From NCBI GenBank assembly GCA_946404865.1, contig CAMJFC010000016.1:1-47812 (forward strand): 47,812 bases of DNA. The letters are read 5' to 3'. Below, piece after piece: positions 7,194 to 16,403 of the stretch. Position 1 is the stretch's first letter, and the number at the start of each line of letters is the position of its first letter. The position numbers and the translations under genes are program-made. This stretch comes from an uncultured Prevotellaceae bacterium (GTDB lineage: Bacteria; Bacteroidota; Bacteroidia; Bacteroidales; Bacteroidaceae). Under the pieces are notes generated by a model. The model was not told the origin of the DNA, searched no databases, and worked only from the letters and a program-made list of their open reading frames with translations.

Positions 7194-9443
7194 ATGTCCG
7201 AACTGCCTGCTCTTGTCAAGGACTTAGCCCTCATACTGATCGTGGCGGGCGTAGTCACCCTGGTGTTTAAACGCCTCAAGCAACCATTGGTCTTGGGGTA
7301 TATCGTGGCCGGATTCCTGGTCAGTCCGCACATGCCTTATATCATGTCGGTGATGGACACCGAAAATGTGGAGACATGGGCCAACATCGGTGTCATGTTC
7401 CTGCTGTTTTCGTTGGGACTTGATTTCTCGTTTAAGAAAATCATCAAGATGGGTGCTTCGCCCATCATTGCCACCATCACCATCATCTTCTGCATGATGA
7501 CACTGGGCGTGTGTGTGGGTTATATGTTCGGTTGGAGGAAGATGGACTGCATCTTCCTCGGAGGTATGCTGGCCATGAGTTCCACCACCATCATCTACAA
7601 AGCCTTTGATGATTTGGGATTGCGGCAGCAGCAGTTTGCCGGGATGGTGATGAGTGTGCTGATACTGGAGGACATCCTGGCCATCGTGATGATGGTGATG
7701 CTGTCGGCCATTGCCTCCGATACCGGTGCCAATGGCGGACAGATGATTAACAGCGTGCTCAAGATCGGTTTCTTCCTGATATTGTGGTTTGTTGTGGGCA
7801 TCTTCCTCATACCGATGACGTTGCGCAAGGTGCGCAAACTGATCAATAACGAGACGTTGCTCATCGTGGCGCTCGGTTTGTGCTGCCTCATGGCGTTCGT
7901 ATCTACCGAGGTGGGTTTCAGCAGTGCCTTCGGCGCCTTTGTCATGGGTTCCATTCTGGCCGAGACTGTCGAGGCGGAGAAAATCATTAAGTTGGTGGAA
8001 CCTGTGAAAAATCTCTTCGGTGCCATCTTCTTCGTGTCGGTGGGTATGCTGGTCGACCCCGACATTCTGTTGCGCTATGCGCTGCCCATCATCGCGTTGG
8101 TGCTCACCATCCTCGTCGGACAGGCCCTCTTCGGCACCGCCTCGTTCATCCTGGCCGGACAGTCGCTCAAGTCGGCCGTCAGATGCGGTTTCTCCATGGC
8201 GCAGATCGGTGAGTTCTCGTTCATCATCGCCTCGCTCGGACTGTCGCTCGGTGTCATCAGTCCGTTCCTCTATCCTGTGGTCGTGGCTGTGTCGGTCATC
8301 ACCACATTCCTCACTCCTTACATGATTCGGTTTGCGCTGCCTTTCTACGCTTTTCTGGAGAAGAGACTGCCCAAGAAATGGGTGCTGCGACTGAATCGGT
8401 TGGCAACGGCCCAGACGGCCAGCCACACCGAGAAAAGTCTTTGGAACAAACTGCTGAAAGCGTTGGCGCTGAACACTACCATTTACACCATCCTCTCCAT
8501 CGCCATCACCACTGTCATGTTCACGCTCATCCATCCAATGATGAAGCGCATGATATCCGTGGAATGGGTGGCCAACCTTATCACGGGCTTGCTCACCGTG
8601 TCGGCGCTCTCACCTTTCCTGCGGGCGATGATCATGAAGAAAAACCACTCCGAGGAGTTCAAAGCCCTCTGGACCGAGAACAGACTGAACCGGTTGCCGT
8701 TGCTGTTCACCATCATTGTGCGTGTGGCCATCGGCGTAGTGTTCATTTTCTATATCTGTCACCGGTTGTCCAATTTCTCCAACGCCATCCTCATCAGCCT
8801 GGCCGTGGCCATCGTGGCAGTCATCATTCTGTCGCGCACCATCAAGCACCGCAGCATCATGATGGAGCGGCTCTTCATCCTCAACCTGCGCTCACGCGAG
8901 ATAGAGGCGCAGGTGCACGGCCATAAGCGGCCGCTCTATGAGGGGCATTTGCTCGACCGTGATATCCACATCGCCGACTTCGATGTGCCGTACAACTCGG
9001 CATGGGTGGGCAAGACATTGATGGAACTGGGACTGCGTCAGCAATACGGGGTCGATGTGAGCAGTATCTTGCGCGCCAACAAACGGCTGAATATCCCCGA
9101 CGGGCATAGCATCATCTTCCCCGGCGACCGCTTGCAGGTCATCGGCAGCGACGACCAGTTGGCGGTCTTCGGCAGGGCTTTGGAGGAGCAACTCGCCGAA
9201 GAGGATAAAGACATCGAGAAGCGCGAGATGAAATTGCGCCGCATGGCCATCAGCGGCACCAGTATGTTCGTGGGGCTCACCCTGAAAGAGAGCGGCATCC
9301 GCGACAAATACAACTGCATGGTCGTGGGGTTGGAGGAGGGCAAAGAGAACCTCTCGCAGGTGGCTCCCGACTACCGTTTCCAGCAGGGCGACATCCTCTG
9401 GGTGGTGGGCGAGGAGGAACACCTCAAAGCACTGCTGAATTGA
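7194..9443 (+). CDS. CPA2-family cation/proton antiporter with two RCK_C domains
   Basis: A 749-aa Kef/NhaS-like inner-membrane antiporter. The N-terminal half is a Na_H_Exchanger domain of about 12 helices (residues 1-385), with QPLVLGYIVAGFLVSP, MFLLFSLGLDFSFKK and the MSSTTIIYKAFDDLG and SVLILEDILAIVMM regions typical of CPA2. A second cluster of helices spans about 425-560. Two RCK_C (TrkA_C) modules close the protein: about 600-665 (GVDVSSILRAN, FPGDRLQVIGSDDQL) and about 680-749 (FQQGDILWVVGEEEHL). No TrkA_N nucleotide-binding domain is visible, so gating by another ligand is likely. Potassium or sodium is the probable ion; specificity cannot be read from the sequence. Confidence 0.88.
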   Translation: MSELPALVKDLALILIVAGVVTLVFKRLKQPLVLGYIVAGFLVSPHMPYIMSVMDTENVETWANIGVMFLLFSLGLDFSFKKIIKMGASPIIATITIIFCMMTLGVCVGYMFGWRKMDCIFLGGMLAMSSTTIIYKAFDDLGLRQQQFAGMVMSVLILEDILAIVMMVMLSAIASDTGANGGQMINSVLKIGFFLILWFVVGIFLIPMTLRKVRKLINNETLLIVALGLCCLMAFVSTEVGFSSAFGAFVMGSILAETVEAEKIIKLVEPVKNLFGAIFFVSVGMLVDPDILLRYALPIIALVLTILVGQALFGTASFILAGQSLKSAVRCGFSMAQIGEFSFIIASLGLSLGVISPFLYPVVVAVSVITTFLTPYMIRFALPFYAFLEKRLPKKWVLRLNRLATAQTASHTEKSLWNKLLKALALNTTIYTILSIAITTVMFTLIHPMMKRMISVEWVANLITGLLTVSALSPFLRAMIMKKNHSEEFKALWTENRLNRLPLLFTIIVRVAIGVVFIFYICHRLSNFSNAILISLAVAIVAVIILSRTIKHRSIMMERLFILNLRSREIEAQVHGHKRPLYEGHLLDRDIHIADFDVPYNSAWVGKTLMELGLRQQYGVDVSSILRANKRLNIPDGHSIIFPGDRLQVIGSDDQLAVFGRALEEQLAEEDKDIEKREMKLRRMAISGTSMFVGLTLKESGIRDKYNCMVVGLEEGKENLSQVAPDYRFQQGDILWVVGEEEHLKALLN

Positions 9444-9460
9444 GGCGATAGAAACCCGGC

Positions 9461-9931
9461 TTATTTGTCTCTGTCTTTTAGGAAGCGCTTCAGCAGAAAG
9501 GTGAGGAAGTATGGGAAGGTATAGAACTGGCCATTCCAGCCAATATTCTTATATCCCAGTTTTATGCCGTATTTTACATCGCGATAGGACTCCCACTTAA
9601 TGAGGTTGTTCAACGAGGCCGTCTCGCCGTCTTTGGCTTTTACCTCCACAGGCACCAGCGAATCGGCATCGCGGACGAAGAAGTCCATTTCCAGCGCGGG
9701 ATTGTCGTGCTTGTAGAAATATAGTTGTCCGTAACCTGACTTGCGGAGCATCTCGCCCACGATATTTTCATAAATAGCACCTTTGTATGTACCAAAGTTC
9801 TTGTTAGCACGTAAATCCTCCTGTGCCTCTTCGTCGAGCGAGGCAATGAGTAGGCCTGTGTCGTGATAATACAGTTTGTAGAAGTCTGAATTATAATTAC
9901 CCTTCAGTGGCAGTTCCACTTTAAAAATCAC
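9461..9931 (-). pseudogene. C-terminal remnant of an AAA/DUF4143 ATPase
   Basis: The 156-aa open frame matches only the C-terminal DUF4143 half of a widespread Bacteroidetes ATPase family (normally about 380-440 aa). It shows PLKGNYNSDFYKLYYHDTGLL, GAIYENIVGEML, the nuclease-like EMDFFVRD and LVPVEVKAKDG motifs, and a closing YTFPYFLTFLL. The AAA part with Walker motifs is missing. The frame opens at a GTG inside a 32-bp tandem repeat, so the 5' end looks deleted or replaced. These genes are often multicopy and of unclear role. The gene is convergent with the antiporter. It is most simply a decayed copy. Confidence 0.75.
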
Positions 9932-10034
9932 ATTTTCTGATGTAAATATACGGGGAAAATCACATTTTCGGGTGTAAATATACGGGGAAAATCACATTTT
10001 CGGCTATTAAGATACGAAAAAAATCACATTTTCG
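9924..10034. repeat. 32-bp tandem repeat, three and a half units
   Basis: Units start at 9924, 9956, 9988 and 10020 (partial). Each begins AAAATCACATTTTC; units 1 and 2 continue with a variable trinucleotide and TGTAAATATACGGGG, while unit 3 diverges to GGCTATTAAGATACGAAA. On the minus strand each of the first two units offers TATATTTAC, one base off the Bacteroidetes -7 box, followed by GAAAATGTGATTTT. The array runs into the 5' end of the truncated DUF4143 frame. Confidence 0.9.
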
Positions 10035-10083
10035 ACCGAAACGTGTAGCGTTGCAGATAAGCGCCATGCTTAGCGCCCATGCA

Positions 10084-12945
10084 TCAGTACCATTTCACGG
10101 CATTGGACATGCCGCTGCGCTTGTCGTATTTCAGCGCATCCGTCAGTGTGGCGGCGTTGCATCGGAAAGAGAAATTATAACTGGTATAAGGAGCGATGAC
10201 CACCGTACACGACATGTTGAAACAGTGCAGGTCGCGCGACAAAGATGCGGTTGTCAAGGACAATTTTTTATAATTGAAGTCGTAACCCGAAGAGAAGGTG
10301 ATGTTCCAACCGTCACTGAGACGTATGTTGCCCGACAGATTGAGCGTTTGCGTGAACTTGTAGGGATAGCGCATCGTCTTGGTGTTGAACTTACCACCTG
10401 TGTTTTCGCTCATGTTGATGCCATAGCTGAAAGTGAGCGACCACGGCATGTTGAACGCCATGTAACCGTCGGCATCTGTTTCCGCCACATTGCTCTTTTT
10501 CTTCTTTTTCGCCCCGTGGCGCCCTCGTTCCATGACATCGTCAATATTGGCCTCGATGTCGGTGTCGTAGCCCTCATCGTCGTCATCACTTGCCAGCTCT
10601 TCATCTTCGTCTTCATCGCCGCCGCCAAACAGTTTGCGTATCTTCTCGGGCGTGAGCGTGTAGTGGATGGATTGCGTCATGCCCTGGAACCGGCCGAAGC
10701 GGCCGCGGCTCCATTCGGTATGCGTGCCGATATAGGGCCGGCCATTCTCGTCGAGCTCATAGGCGTAGGTGCTGAACACCGCATTCAGAGTGAAGGTGTA
10801 GTTCTTCCACCATTTCAATCGCAGACGGGTGCTCAGGTTGCTCCACGGTCGTTCCTTGGCGGCCATGTTGTACGACAGCGAGGCGCCCAATTCGTCGATG
10901 ATGCTGATTTTCTTGATGCCGGTGGAATCCTTGTCCGATTTGATTTTCATCTCGATGTTGTTCGAGACTTCGAAGTTGATCGACCCCGTCTTTCCCATTT
11001 GTGGCGCACCGTAGAGGAAACCTTGGAAATGGTTGTAGTTGACCGTCGATGTGTTGCCTTTGGCATCCACCTTCTCGTATGAATCCCAATAGCCGTAATG
11101 CGACGCGCCGAAGTCGGGCGCATAGGAGAACGTCACCGACGGCGAGAAGACATGTCGGATGGCTTGTATCTTATCGCCGAAGATTTTCTTGTTGGGTATG
11201 AACATACCATAGAGCTTGGTCGATAGTTGCAAGGACATGTTCCAGTCATAGACGTTATGGAATCCGTAGGTCGTGTCGGCCACTTCTTTTTGGTTGGCCT
11301 CGTCCCATTCGCGGTTCACTTTCATCATATACATACGGTCGTTGAACGTGATAGAGGGCGACACGTTGAAATAGTTGAGCAAGGTGAAACTGGCATTGAT
11401 GGGCACCGAGTGCATGAATCCGTTGCGCCAGTCCTTGATCAGGTTCGATTTAAACAGTTTGTCCTCTTTCGTCTCGATGCTGTTGCTCATACGGCCGCTA
11501 TACCGCACCGATATTTTCTCATACCAGCGTTCTTCGCCTGCCGCCTTCTTTCGGCGGAAGGGGTAGAACTGGGAAATCGACAACGTAAGTTCGGGCAGTG
11601 AGATAGAGACGATAGAATCTTGCACCCTCTGGCTTAAATGGGTGGACAGACTGAGCGACATCCCTATGCTTGAGAAATTGGTGCTCCAGTCAACAGCCGA
11701 TGTGCGGGTGCTCTGGCTGCGCGCCTGAGGGTTGTACATGGCCGTGAGGTTGTCGTTCTCATAACTCGATGTGGCGAAGTTGACACGTGCCGACAGTTTG
11801 CTGTAGGGGTTGGCCTTGGTGTCTTGCGAGTGTGTCCATTGCACTTTGAAACTCGTACTCTTCGAGTAGTCGGGCATGCCTTTGTCGCCCGTTCGCGAGT
11901 CTTGGTATGAGATATAGAAACTGCCGTTGTAGCGGTAGCGCTTCACATAGTTAGAGGCGGCGCTGATACCCCACGACCCTTTGGTGAATATCTCGCCCAG
12001 CAGTTTCAAGTCCCATTTGTCGCTGATGGCGAAATAGTAGCCGCCGTCGCGCAGGTAGAAGCCGCGGCTGCTCTCATCGCCGTAGGTGGGCATGATGAAT
12101 CCGCTGGAATAGCTTTTGGTGAAGGGGAAGAAACCGTATGGGATGGCCAGTGGCAGCGGCACATCGGCCACGACGAGATAGGCCGGACCGAACACCACAT
12201 CCTTGCCGGGGCGCACCTTAGCCCTGGACAGGGCGATATAGAAGTCGGGGTGTTCCGCATCGCAGGTGGTGTAGGTGCCGTGCTGCAGGTAGAGGTTGCC
12301 CTCATCATCGCGTTTGGCCTTTTCGCTCCTGAGGAATCCGTCTTCCTGTGCGGTGTAAACATTGCGGATGATACCCATCTTCGACTTGAAATTGAAGCGG
12401 ATGGTGTCGAGTTCATATTCGTCCTTGCCCCATTTGACGACCGGCATGCCGCGCAGACCGCGCTCGGCGGTGCTGTCGGCCACACCCGTGGCATAGACCA
12501 TGCTGCTGTCCAAGCTCAGGTAGATTTTCTCACTCTTCACGTTTGTGCTTTGGTAGTCCACATCCGAAGAGCCGTAGAGATGAGCCGTTTTCGTGTCAGC
12601 GATATAGACGAGCGAGTCGGAAGCCTTATATTTCACGGGAGCCTCGATGCCGTTGGAGCGTGCGCGGTTGAGGGAGTCGAGCCGTATGCTGTCGTCGATG
12701 ACTTTGTTGTGCATATAGATGGCATGGTGGAGCGAGTCCATTTGTGTGGTATCGGGCATGAGGCTCTTTTTCATGAGCGTGTCGGGGTCGTTGACCTTCA
12801 GACTGTCGGGGTCCACCGTGTCGTTGAGGTGTGACACAAACATCGCCTGTGCAGTCCTCTGCGAGGATTGCACGGGTCTCATCCATCCCACCATAATACT
12901 CATCAGGGCGGGCAGGAATGCTAATATCACCCATTGTCTTTTCAT
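10084..12945 (-). CDS. lptD: LPS assembly protein LptD, Bacteroidetes type
   Basis: LptD is the outer-membrane barrel that inserts lipopolysaccharide. The 953-aa protein begins with a hydrophobic export segment (QWVILAFLPALMSIMVGW). A periplasmic OstA/LptA-like part follows (about 110-260, with SSDVDYQSTNVKSEKIYLSL and GTYTTCDAEHPDFYIAL), then a long barrel of alternating aromatic/polar strands to a C-terminal aromatic residue (VKWY). The conserved PLPLAIPYGFFPF segment is present. An unusual loop near residues 770-820 is strongly acidic (GGGDEDEDEELASDDDDEG) and is followed by a KKKKK run. It is monocistronic here and divergent from the GH3 gene. Confidence 0.88.
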   Translation of the reverse strand: MKRQWVILAFLPALMSIMVGWMRPVQSSQRTAQAMFVSHLNDTVDPDSLKVNDPDTLMKKSLMPDTTQMDSLHHAIYMHNKVIDDSIRLDSLNRARSNGIEAPVKYKASDSLVYIADTKTAHLYGSSDVDYQSTNVKSEKIYLSLDSSMVYATGVADSTAERGLRGMPVVKWGKDEYELDTIRFNFKSKMGIIRNVYTAQEDGFLRSEKAKRDDEGNLYLQHGTYTTCDAEHPDFYIALSRAKVRPGKDVVFGPAYLVVADVPLPLAIPYGFFPFTKSYSSGFIMPTYGDESSRGFYLRDGGYYFAISDKWDLKLLGEIFTKGSWGISAASNYVKRYRYNGSFYISYQDSRTGDKGMPDYSKSTSFKVQWTHSQDTKANPYSKLSARVNFATSSYENDNLTAMYNPQARSQSTRTSAVDWSTNFSSIGMSLSLSTHLSQRVQDSIVSISLPELTLSISQFYPFRRKKAAGEERWYEKISVRYSGRMSNSIETKEDKLFKSNLIKDWRNGFMHSVPINASFTLLNYFNVSPSITFNDRMYMMKVNREWDEANQKEVADTTYGFHNVYDWNMSLQLSTKLYGMFIPNKKIFGDKIQAIRHVFSPSVTFSYAPDFGASHYGYWDSYEKVDAKGNTSTVNYNHFQGFLYGAPQMGKTGSINFEVSNNIEMKIKSDKDSTGIKKISIIDELGASLSYNMAAKERPWSNLSTRLRLKWWKNYTFTLNAVFSTYAYELDENGRPYIGTHTEWSRGRFGRFQGMTQSIHYTLTPEKIRKLFGGGDEDEDEELASDDDDEGYDTDIEANIDDVMERGRHGAKKKKKSNVAETDADGYMAFNMPWSLTFSYGINMSENTGGKFNTKTMRYPYKFTQTLNLSGNIRLSDGWNITFSSGYDFNYKKLSLTTASLSRDLHCFNMSCTVVIAPYTSYNFSFRCNAATLTDALKYDKRSGMSNAVKWY

Positions 12946-12985
12946 TCTTAGGGCAGAGAAACCGCTGTTTTTCTCTTTTCGGGTG

Positions 12986-12993
12986 CAAATTTA
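12986..12993 (-). promoter_or_regulatory. -7 box for lptD
   Basis: The minus strand reads TAAATTTG here, 40 bp before the lptD start, matching TAnnTTTG. No convincing TTTG -33 element is seen at the expected spacing. Confidence 0.5.
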
Positions 12994-13101
12994 GACAAAA
13001 AAATCAATAAAAAAGCAGCAAGGCGGATAATTTATGTTTTCTTATTAGACATAGAGACAAAAGGAATGTTTTTAAAGAACAAATCATAGATAAAAACAGG
13101 C

Positions 13102-13130
13102 TTGTTTTCAAAGATTTTGACTAAATTTGT
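13102..13130 (+). promoter_or_regulatory. Promoter for the GH3 gene
   Basis: TAAATTTG at 13123-13130 fits the Bacteroidetes -7 box, with CTTG at 13102-13105 as a weak -33 (17-bp spacer). It lies 35 bp before the GH3 ATG. Confidence 0.55.
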
Positions 13131-13165
13131 AGCCAAATCGCAGAAATACTAATTCCAAGAAATCA

Positions 13166-15343
13166 ATGAAACGTAAACACCTGCTCTTTCTCTTCGCTTT
13201 CAGCATGGTATGCCTGTCGCAATCATCAGCGCAGACCTACGATTTTCAGAACACCAAATTGAGTGACGATATACGGATTGATTTGTTACTCAGGCAGTTG
13301 ACCCTCGACGAGAAAATCTCATTGCTCTCCACCAACCTTGGCGTGCCGCGGTTGGGCATCCCTGCGCGGGGCACCTACGAGGGATTGCACGGACTGGCAT
13401 TGGGCGGCCCGGCAGCGATGAACGGCAAGAAAGAGGTGGATGGCAAACAAGTGAACAACGATGTGCCCACGACCATCTTCCCGCAAGCCTACGGCCTTGG
13501 CTGTACATGGGACCGTGATGCCATCAGGCAGGTGGCCGAAGTGGAAGCAGAAGAGGCACGCTACTATGCGCAGAGCGGCAAGGCAAGGCGCTGCGGACTC
13601 ATCGTTTATGCTCCCAATGCCGACCTTGCCCGTGACCCGCGATGGGGGCGCACAGAGGAGAGCTATGGTGAAGACCCGTATCTCACGTCGCAGCTGTCGG
13701 TGGCCATGGTGCGCGGACTGCAAGGCAATCATCCGCGCTATTGGAAAACGGCGGCACTGATGAAACATTTCCTGGCCAACAGCAATGAGGACGGGCGCGA
13801 CTCCACCTCCAGCAACTTTGACGAAAGGCTCTTCAGGGAGTATTATTCCTATCCTTTTTATAAAGGTATCACCGAGGGCGGCAGCCGTGCCTTCATGGCA
13901 TCGTATAACGCGTGGAACGGTACACCCATGTGCATCCATCCCTGTCTCGACCAAATCGCACGGCAGGAGTGGGGCAACGACGGCATCATCTGCACCGACG
14001 GCGGCGGATTGCGGCTTTTGGTCAATGCCCACCATGCCTTCCCCACACTCACCGAGGGGGCGGCGGCTGTGGTGAAGGCCACCACAGGACAGTTTCTCGA
14101 CCAATACCGTCCGTACGTGGAAGAGGCCTTGCAAAAAGGACTGCTCACCGAGGCGGACATCGACCGCGCCATCCGCGGCAACATCAAGGTGGCACTGAAA
14201 CTGGGTTTGCTCGATGGTGAGGTGCATGACTGTCCATACGATGACATAGGCACCGACTCGACGATGACACCTCCATACCGACGGGCAGGGGTGGCACAAA
14301 CCGTGCGTGAGGTGACGGCCAAGTCGGTGGTGCTGTTGAAAAACGACCAACTGTTGCCTGTGAATACGCAGAAAGTGAGACGCATCGCCGTGATAGGCCC
14401 TTACGCCGACAAGATCGTGCAAGACTGGTATAGCGGAACGCCAGAGCGCGAAGTGACCATCCTCGAAGGCATCCGCGAGGAAGCGGCACGGCAGGGCATC
14501 GAGGTGACCTATATCCCCGACAACCGCATGGGACAGGCCGAGGCGCTGGCGCGCGAGGCCGATATGGCCGTCGTCTGCACCGGCAACCATCCTTACGGCA
14601 CCCGTCCCGACTGGTTCTTCTGTCCGGTGCCCAGCGACGGGCGCGAGGCCGTTGACCGCAAGTCGCTCCAACTGCCCGATGAGGACCTGCTGAAGCTAAT
14701 CTACCGGGCCAACCCCAACACTGTGCTCGTGCTGGTGAGCAGTTTCCCGTATGCCATCAACTGGAGCCATGCGCATCTGCCCGCCATTGTGCATATCACA
14801 CACTGTTCGCAAGAACAGGGACATGCCCTGGCCGATGTGCTCTTCGGGAAGTACAACCCCGCCGGGCGCACTACGCAGACATGGGTGACTGACATCACCG
14901 AACTGCCGCCGATGATGGATTACGACATCCGCCACGGGCGCACCTATATGTACTATCAGGGGCAACCGCTCTATCCCTTCGGGTTCGGACTGAGTTACAC
15001 CACGTTTCAATATGGTGAACTGCGCGTGGTGCAAAACGACAAAAAGGTGCTGAAAGTGGTCGTGCCCGTCACCAACACGGGCGCCAGAGACGGAGAAGAG
15101 GTGGTTCAACTCTACGTGCATTACCTGTCGCCAAAGGCAGAGCATCCCGTACTGCAGTTGCGCGCCTTCGACCGTGTGGCTATCGCTGCAGGGCAGACAA
15201 GAGAGGTGACGCTCACCATCGACCGTATGGACCTGAGTTATTGGGATGCTGCGCGCCATGTCTTCGTGCCAGAGTCGGGGCCGATAGAACTGCGTGTCGG
15301 AGCCTCTTCGGCCGACATTCGGTGCACATCCGTCATCAAATAA
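13166..15343 (+). CDS. Glycoside hydrolase family 3, beta-glucosidase/xylosidase-like, exported
   Basis: A 725-aa secreted GH3 enzyme. The signal peptide (MKRKHLLFLFAFSMVCLSQS, cleavage after SAQ) precedes the barrel domain (about 35-330): TYEGLHGLA, FPQAYGLGCTWD, APNADLARDPRWGRTEESYGE, MKHFLANSNED. The nucleophile Asp is D278 in GIICTDGGGLRLL; most relatives have SDWGA or SDCGAI, so TDGGG is a variant. The C-terminal alpha/beta-sandwich domain includes REAVDRKSLQLP, where the Glu is the likely acid/base. A fibronectin-III-like domain closes the protein (PVTNTGARDGEEVVQLYV). It probably cleaves beta-xylosides or beta-glucosides in the periplasm; the exact sugar is not readable. The epimerase gene follows by 31 bp. 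Confidence 0.93.
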   Translation: MKRKHLLFLFAFSMVCLSQSSAQTYDFQNTKLSDDIRIDLLLRQLTLDEKISLLSTNLGVPRLGIPARGTYEGLHGLALGGPAAMNGKKEVDGKQVNNDVPTTIFPQAYGLGCTWDRDAIRQVAEVEAEEARYYAQSGKARRCGLIVYAPNADLARDPRWGRTEESYGEDPYLTSQLSVAMVRGLQGNHPRYWKTAALMKHFLANSNEDGRDSTSSNFDERLFREYYSYPFYKGITEGGSRAFMASYNAWNGTPMCIHPCLDQIARQEWGNDGIICTDGGGLRLLVNAHHAFPTLTEGAAAVVKATTGQFLDQYRPYVEEALQKGLLTEADIDRAIRGNIKVALKLGLLDGEVHDCPYDDIGTDSTMTPPYRRAGVAQTVREVTAKSVVLLKNDQLLPVNTQKVRRIAVIGPYADKIVQDWYSGTPEREVTILEGIREEAARQGIEVTYIPDNRMGQAEALAREADMAVVCTGNHPYGTRPDWFFCPVPSDGREAVDRKSLQLPDEDLLKLIYRANPNTVLVLVSSFPYAINWSHAHLPAIVHITHCSQEQGHALADVLFGKYNPAGRTTQTWVTDITELPPMMDYDIRHGRTYMYYQGQPLYPFGFGLSYTTFQYGELRVVQNDKKVLKVVVPVTNTGARDGEEVVQLYVHYLSPKAEHPVLQLRAFDRVAIAAGQTREVTLTIDRMDLSYWDAARHVFVPESGPIELRVGASSADIRCTSVIK

Positions 15344-15374
15344 TCAAATAACACATTACTACCAAAAACATATC

Positions 15375-16403
15375 ATGATGAGAATCTTATTTATCGGTGG
15401 CACCGGCACCATCAGTTGTGCCATCACACGGAAGTTGGCCGACACCGGACATGAATTGTGGTTGCTCAACCGCGGCAACCGGAAGAGTGAAGTGCCTGAG
15501 GGCGTGAAACAAGTCATCGTCGATATCAACGATGAGCAAGAGGTGTTGCGGTTGCTCGGCGACACCACCTTTGACGTGGTGTGCGACTTCATCGTCTTCA
15601 CCACCGACCAGTTGGAGCGCGACCATCGTCTCTTTGCCGGTCGCACCCGTCAGTATGTCTTCATCAGTTCGGCTTCGGCCTATCACAAACCCGCCCGTGG
15701 CTATGTCATCACCGAGGGAACCACCCTGGCCAATCCCCATTGGCAGTACTCCCGTAATAAAATCGCTTGCGAAGAGATGCTGATGAAGTGGTATCGCGAA
15801 GAAGGTTTCCCCGTCACCATCGTGCGTCCCAGTCACACGTATTGCGAGCGCAGCGTGCCTTTAGGCTTGCATGGCACGAAAGGCAGTTGGCAGGTGCTCC
15901 GCCGCATGATGGAAGGCAAGCCTGTGTTGGTGCACGGCGACGGCTCGTCGCTTTGGACCATGACATGGAACGAGGACTTCGCACGTGGCTTTATCGGTCT
16001 GCTCGGCAACCCCCATGCCCTCGGCGAGGCCTTCCAAATCATGAGCGATGAGTCGCTCACCTGGAATCAGATTTACACCGCTGTGGCTGATGCCCTCGGT
16101 GTGAAAGCGAACCTCTATCATGTGTCGTCCTACTTCCTTGCCGATGTGGCTCCTAAGGAATACGATGTGGAGGGCAACCTCATCGGCGACAAAGCGGTGA
16201 CCGTGGTCTTCGACTGTTCGAAACTGAAACGGGCGGTGCCGGGGTTCCAAACCACCGTGCGTTTCGAGGAGGGCGTGCGCCGTTGTGTGGCCTACCTGAA
16301 GAGTCACCCGGAGTGCCAGGTGCCCGACCCGGAGTTCGACCAGTGGTGCGACAAGGTCATTGAAAGCGTGGAACAGGCGAAGAAGGGGATTTCTACAACA
16401 TGA
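15375..16403 (+). CDS. NAD-dependent epimerase/dehydratase-like protein (extended SDR)
   Basis: A 342-aa cytoplasmic protein. The N-terminal Rossmann motif is MRILFIGGTGTIS, and a serine-rich FISSASAYHKPA segment precedes the catalytic pair Y125 and K129 (YSRNK). The IVRPSHTY stretch fits extended or atypical SDRs, as in the plant CSP41 group and in sugar-nucleotide epimerases. An in-frame upstream start inside the GH3 gene is open, but the tandem ATGs at 15375/15378 give the natural start. Its place after a GH3 glycosidase suggests sugar metabolism; substrate unknown. The 3' end overlaps the convergent GH25 gene by 11 bp. Confidence 0.85.
   Translation: MMRILFIGGTGTISCAITRKLADTGHELWLLNRGNRKSEVPEGVKQVIVDINDEQEVLRLLGDTTFDVVCDFIVFTTDQLERDHRLFAGRTRQYVFISSASAYHKPARGYVITEGTTLANPHWQYSRNKIACEEMLMKWYREEGFPVTIVRPSHTYCERSVPLGLHGTKGSWQVLRRMMEGKPVLVHGDGSSLWTMTWNEDFARGFIGLLGNPHALGEAFQIMSDESLTWNQIYTAVADALGVKANLYHVSSYFLADVAPKEYDVEGNLIGDKAVTVVFDCSKLKRAVPGFQTTVRFEEGVRRCVAYLKSHPECQVPDPEFDQWCDKVIESVEQAKKGISTT

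Noticed and set aside
7224..8534. Long open frame on the minus strand opposite the antiporter gene
   Set aside because: Its composition is His/Asp/Glu/Gln-rich as expected from the complement of a membrane-protein gene, and no family motif is present.
9924..10034. Iteron-type origin of replication
   Set aside because: No rep gene, no DnaA boxes and too few units; the adjoining gene is a truncated ATPase.
10051..11082. 343-codon open frame opposite lptD
   Set aside because: Shadow of lptD codon use; no motif or promoter.
13319..14671. 450-codon open frame opposite the GH3 gene
   Set aside because: The sense strand encodes a full GH3 with intact motifs; the antisense frame has no recognisable domain.
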